This document shows positions 6,506 to 6,985 of a stretch of DNA of 6,985 nucleotides, one piece after another. The notes beneath the pieces were generated by a model that did no database searches, had not been told where the DNA came from, and saw nothing but the letters and a program-made list of their open reading frames with translations. Origin of the DNA: Acidobacteriota bacterium (lineage in GTDB: Bacteria > Acidobacteriota > Terriglobia > UBA7540). The first letter of the stretch is position 1, and every line of letters starts with the position of its first letter. Where the stretch lies: positions 9,079 through 16,063 of the forward strand of contig PLWR01000352.1 of assembly GCA_003165615.1 (NCBI GenBank), in the 5' to 3' direction. A program made the translations under genes and the position numbers.

Positions 6506-6591
6506 ATAGTGGGTCAATTTGATGTAGAGGCAGCTTTACGCCGCTATTTGGCGAGGTAACTCGCCGCTACAACAGCAAATTGGCCCGCTAT
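6506..6591 (+). repeat. Structured inverted-repeat element between convergent genes
   Basis: The outer arms at 6506-6521 and 6576-6591 pair over 16 bases. The two non-Watson-Crick positions are T opposite G, so they are G-U pairs in plus-strand RNA but A-C mismatches in minus-strand RNA. Inside, TGTAG (6523-6527) pairs with CTACA (6567-6571), and GGCGAG (6550-6555) pairs with CTCGCC (6560-6565) around GTAA, a GNRA-type tetraloop in plus-strand RNA. It lies 123 bases after the purH stop, in the presumed 3' region of that message. No T-tract follows, so it is not a standard intrinsic terminator. It could be a 3' UTR structure or a MITE- or REP-like element. Confidence 0.6.
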
Positions 6592-6617
6592 CCAATTTCC
6601 TGGGTGGCGTGGCAATG

Positions 6618-6985
6618 TTAAGACTTCGGGGCGTAATAGCCGTCGCGCGCCACAATGTGGTACTTCACCTTCTTGCCCTTTTCATTGAAAATTTCGAGCG
6701 GATTTCCTTGGTCGTCTACCACCGCAACTTTGAGCTTGTGGTACTGGCCGTCCTTTGACGCATTGGTGGGAACGAAGCCCAGGCTATATTGCATGCGAAG
6801 TTGCTCCGCGATTTGCTGGTAATCGCTCGGCACCTCCTGCTCGAAGCGCGGGAAATACGCCTGCCCCCCAGAGTAGGTGGCAATGGTTCTGAGCGCATTT
6901 TGGGCTTGCAAAGTCGAAATGTTCTCGGCTCTGGGGTTCCGAACGGTCATGAATTCCAGGATACTAATGGGGTAGATGGGTGTGT
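6618..6985 (-). CDS. VWFA-related acidobacterial domain protein, C-terminal part (5' end beyond right edge)
   Basis: The window shows the last 122 or so codons of a gene that is open to the right edge and stops with TAA at 6618-6620. Frame continuity through 6951-6985 (TPIYPISILEFMTVRN) shows that the internal ATG at 6948-6950 is not the start. The end carries the pattern I associate with the family named 'VWFA-related acidobacterial domain': ALRTIATYSGGQAYFPRFEQ, then YQQIAEQLRMQYSLGFVPTN, then DGQYHKLKVAV and YHIVARDGYYAP at the C-terminus. These proteins normally begin with a signal peptide followed by a von Willebrand factor A fold, are exported, and are present in many copies per acidobacterial genome; their role is not well known. 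The metal-binding MIDAS part would lie outside the window. It is convergent with purH. Confidence 0.88.
   Translation of the reverse strand, partial: TPIYPISILEFMTVRNPRAENISTLQAQNALRTIATYSGGQAYFPRFEQEVPSDYQQIAEQLRMQYSLGFVPTNASKDGQYHKLKVAVVDDQGNPLEIFNEKGKKVKYHIVARDGYYAPKS

Noticed and set aside
1..6985. CRISPR array, tRNA, rRNA, transposase, phage or defence genes
   Set aside because: No regularly spaced identical repeats, cloverleaf sequences or relevant protein motifs were found on either strand.

Overview
The window looks like a piece of an Acidobacteriota chromosome. The strongest taxonomic clue is the gene fragment at the right edge. Its C-terminal pattern (SGGQAYFPRFEQ, LRMQYSLGFVPTN, YHIVARDGYYAP) is that of the 'VWFA-related acidobacterial domain' family. 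GC content is moderately high, and the set of neighbours (trpB2, selA, an MXAN_5187-like small protein, purH) fits. This assignment is inference from protein families; no rRNA is present.

Layout. Four genes lie on the minus strand in the left part. In transcription order they are selA (3859 to 2447), a zinc-dependent MDR dehydrogenase (2328 to 1372), an exported proline-rich protein of unknown function (1276 to 458), and the first third of trpB2 (413 to the left edge). The gaps are 118, 95 and 44 bases, so the last two may share a transcript, while the dehydrogenase may also have its own promoter. A 163-base divergent intergenic region (3860-4022) separates selA from a plus-strand gene for a small cytoplasmic protein (4023-4580). 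It holds a perfect 7+7 palindrome, a good plus-strand -10 box and a separate GC-rich hairpin. After a 248-base gap comes purH (4829-6382, plus). A 235-base convergent intergenic region then leads to the minus-strand 3' end of the VWFA-related gene (6618 to the right edge).

The protein genes are mostly housekeeping: selenocysteyl-tRNA synthesis, tryptophan synthesis and the last two steps of IMP synthesis. They do not form one pathway. No CRISPR array, transposase, phage gene, tRNA or rRNA was found, and no defence or biosynthetic system is visible.

The unusual content is between the genes. Two intergenic regions (2336-2463 and 4585-4811) are bracketed by imperfect inverted copies of short phrase-like repeats, of the GTCAGT type in one and the GAAGCTAGGAG type in the other. 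In the first, one arm encodes the last codons and stop of selA. A third region (6506-6591) folds on paper into a long stem. Both of its mismatches become G-U pairs, and a GUAA tetraloop appears, only if the plus strand is transcribed. These may be dispersed, mobile-like or RNA-structural elements. Their copy number in the genome is the deciding test and cannot be seen from here.
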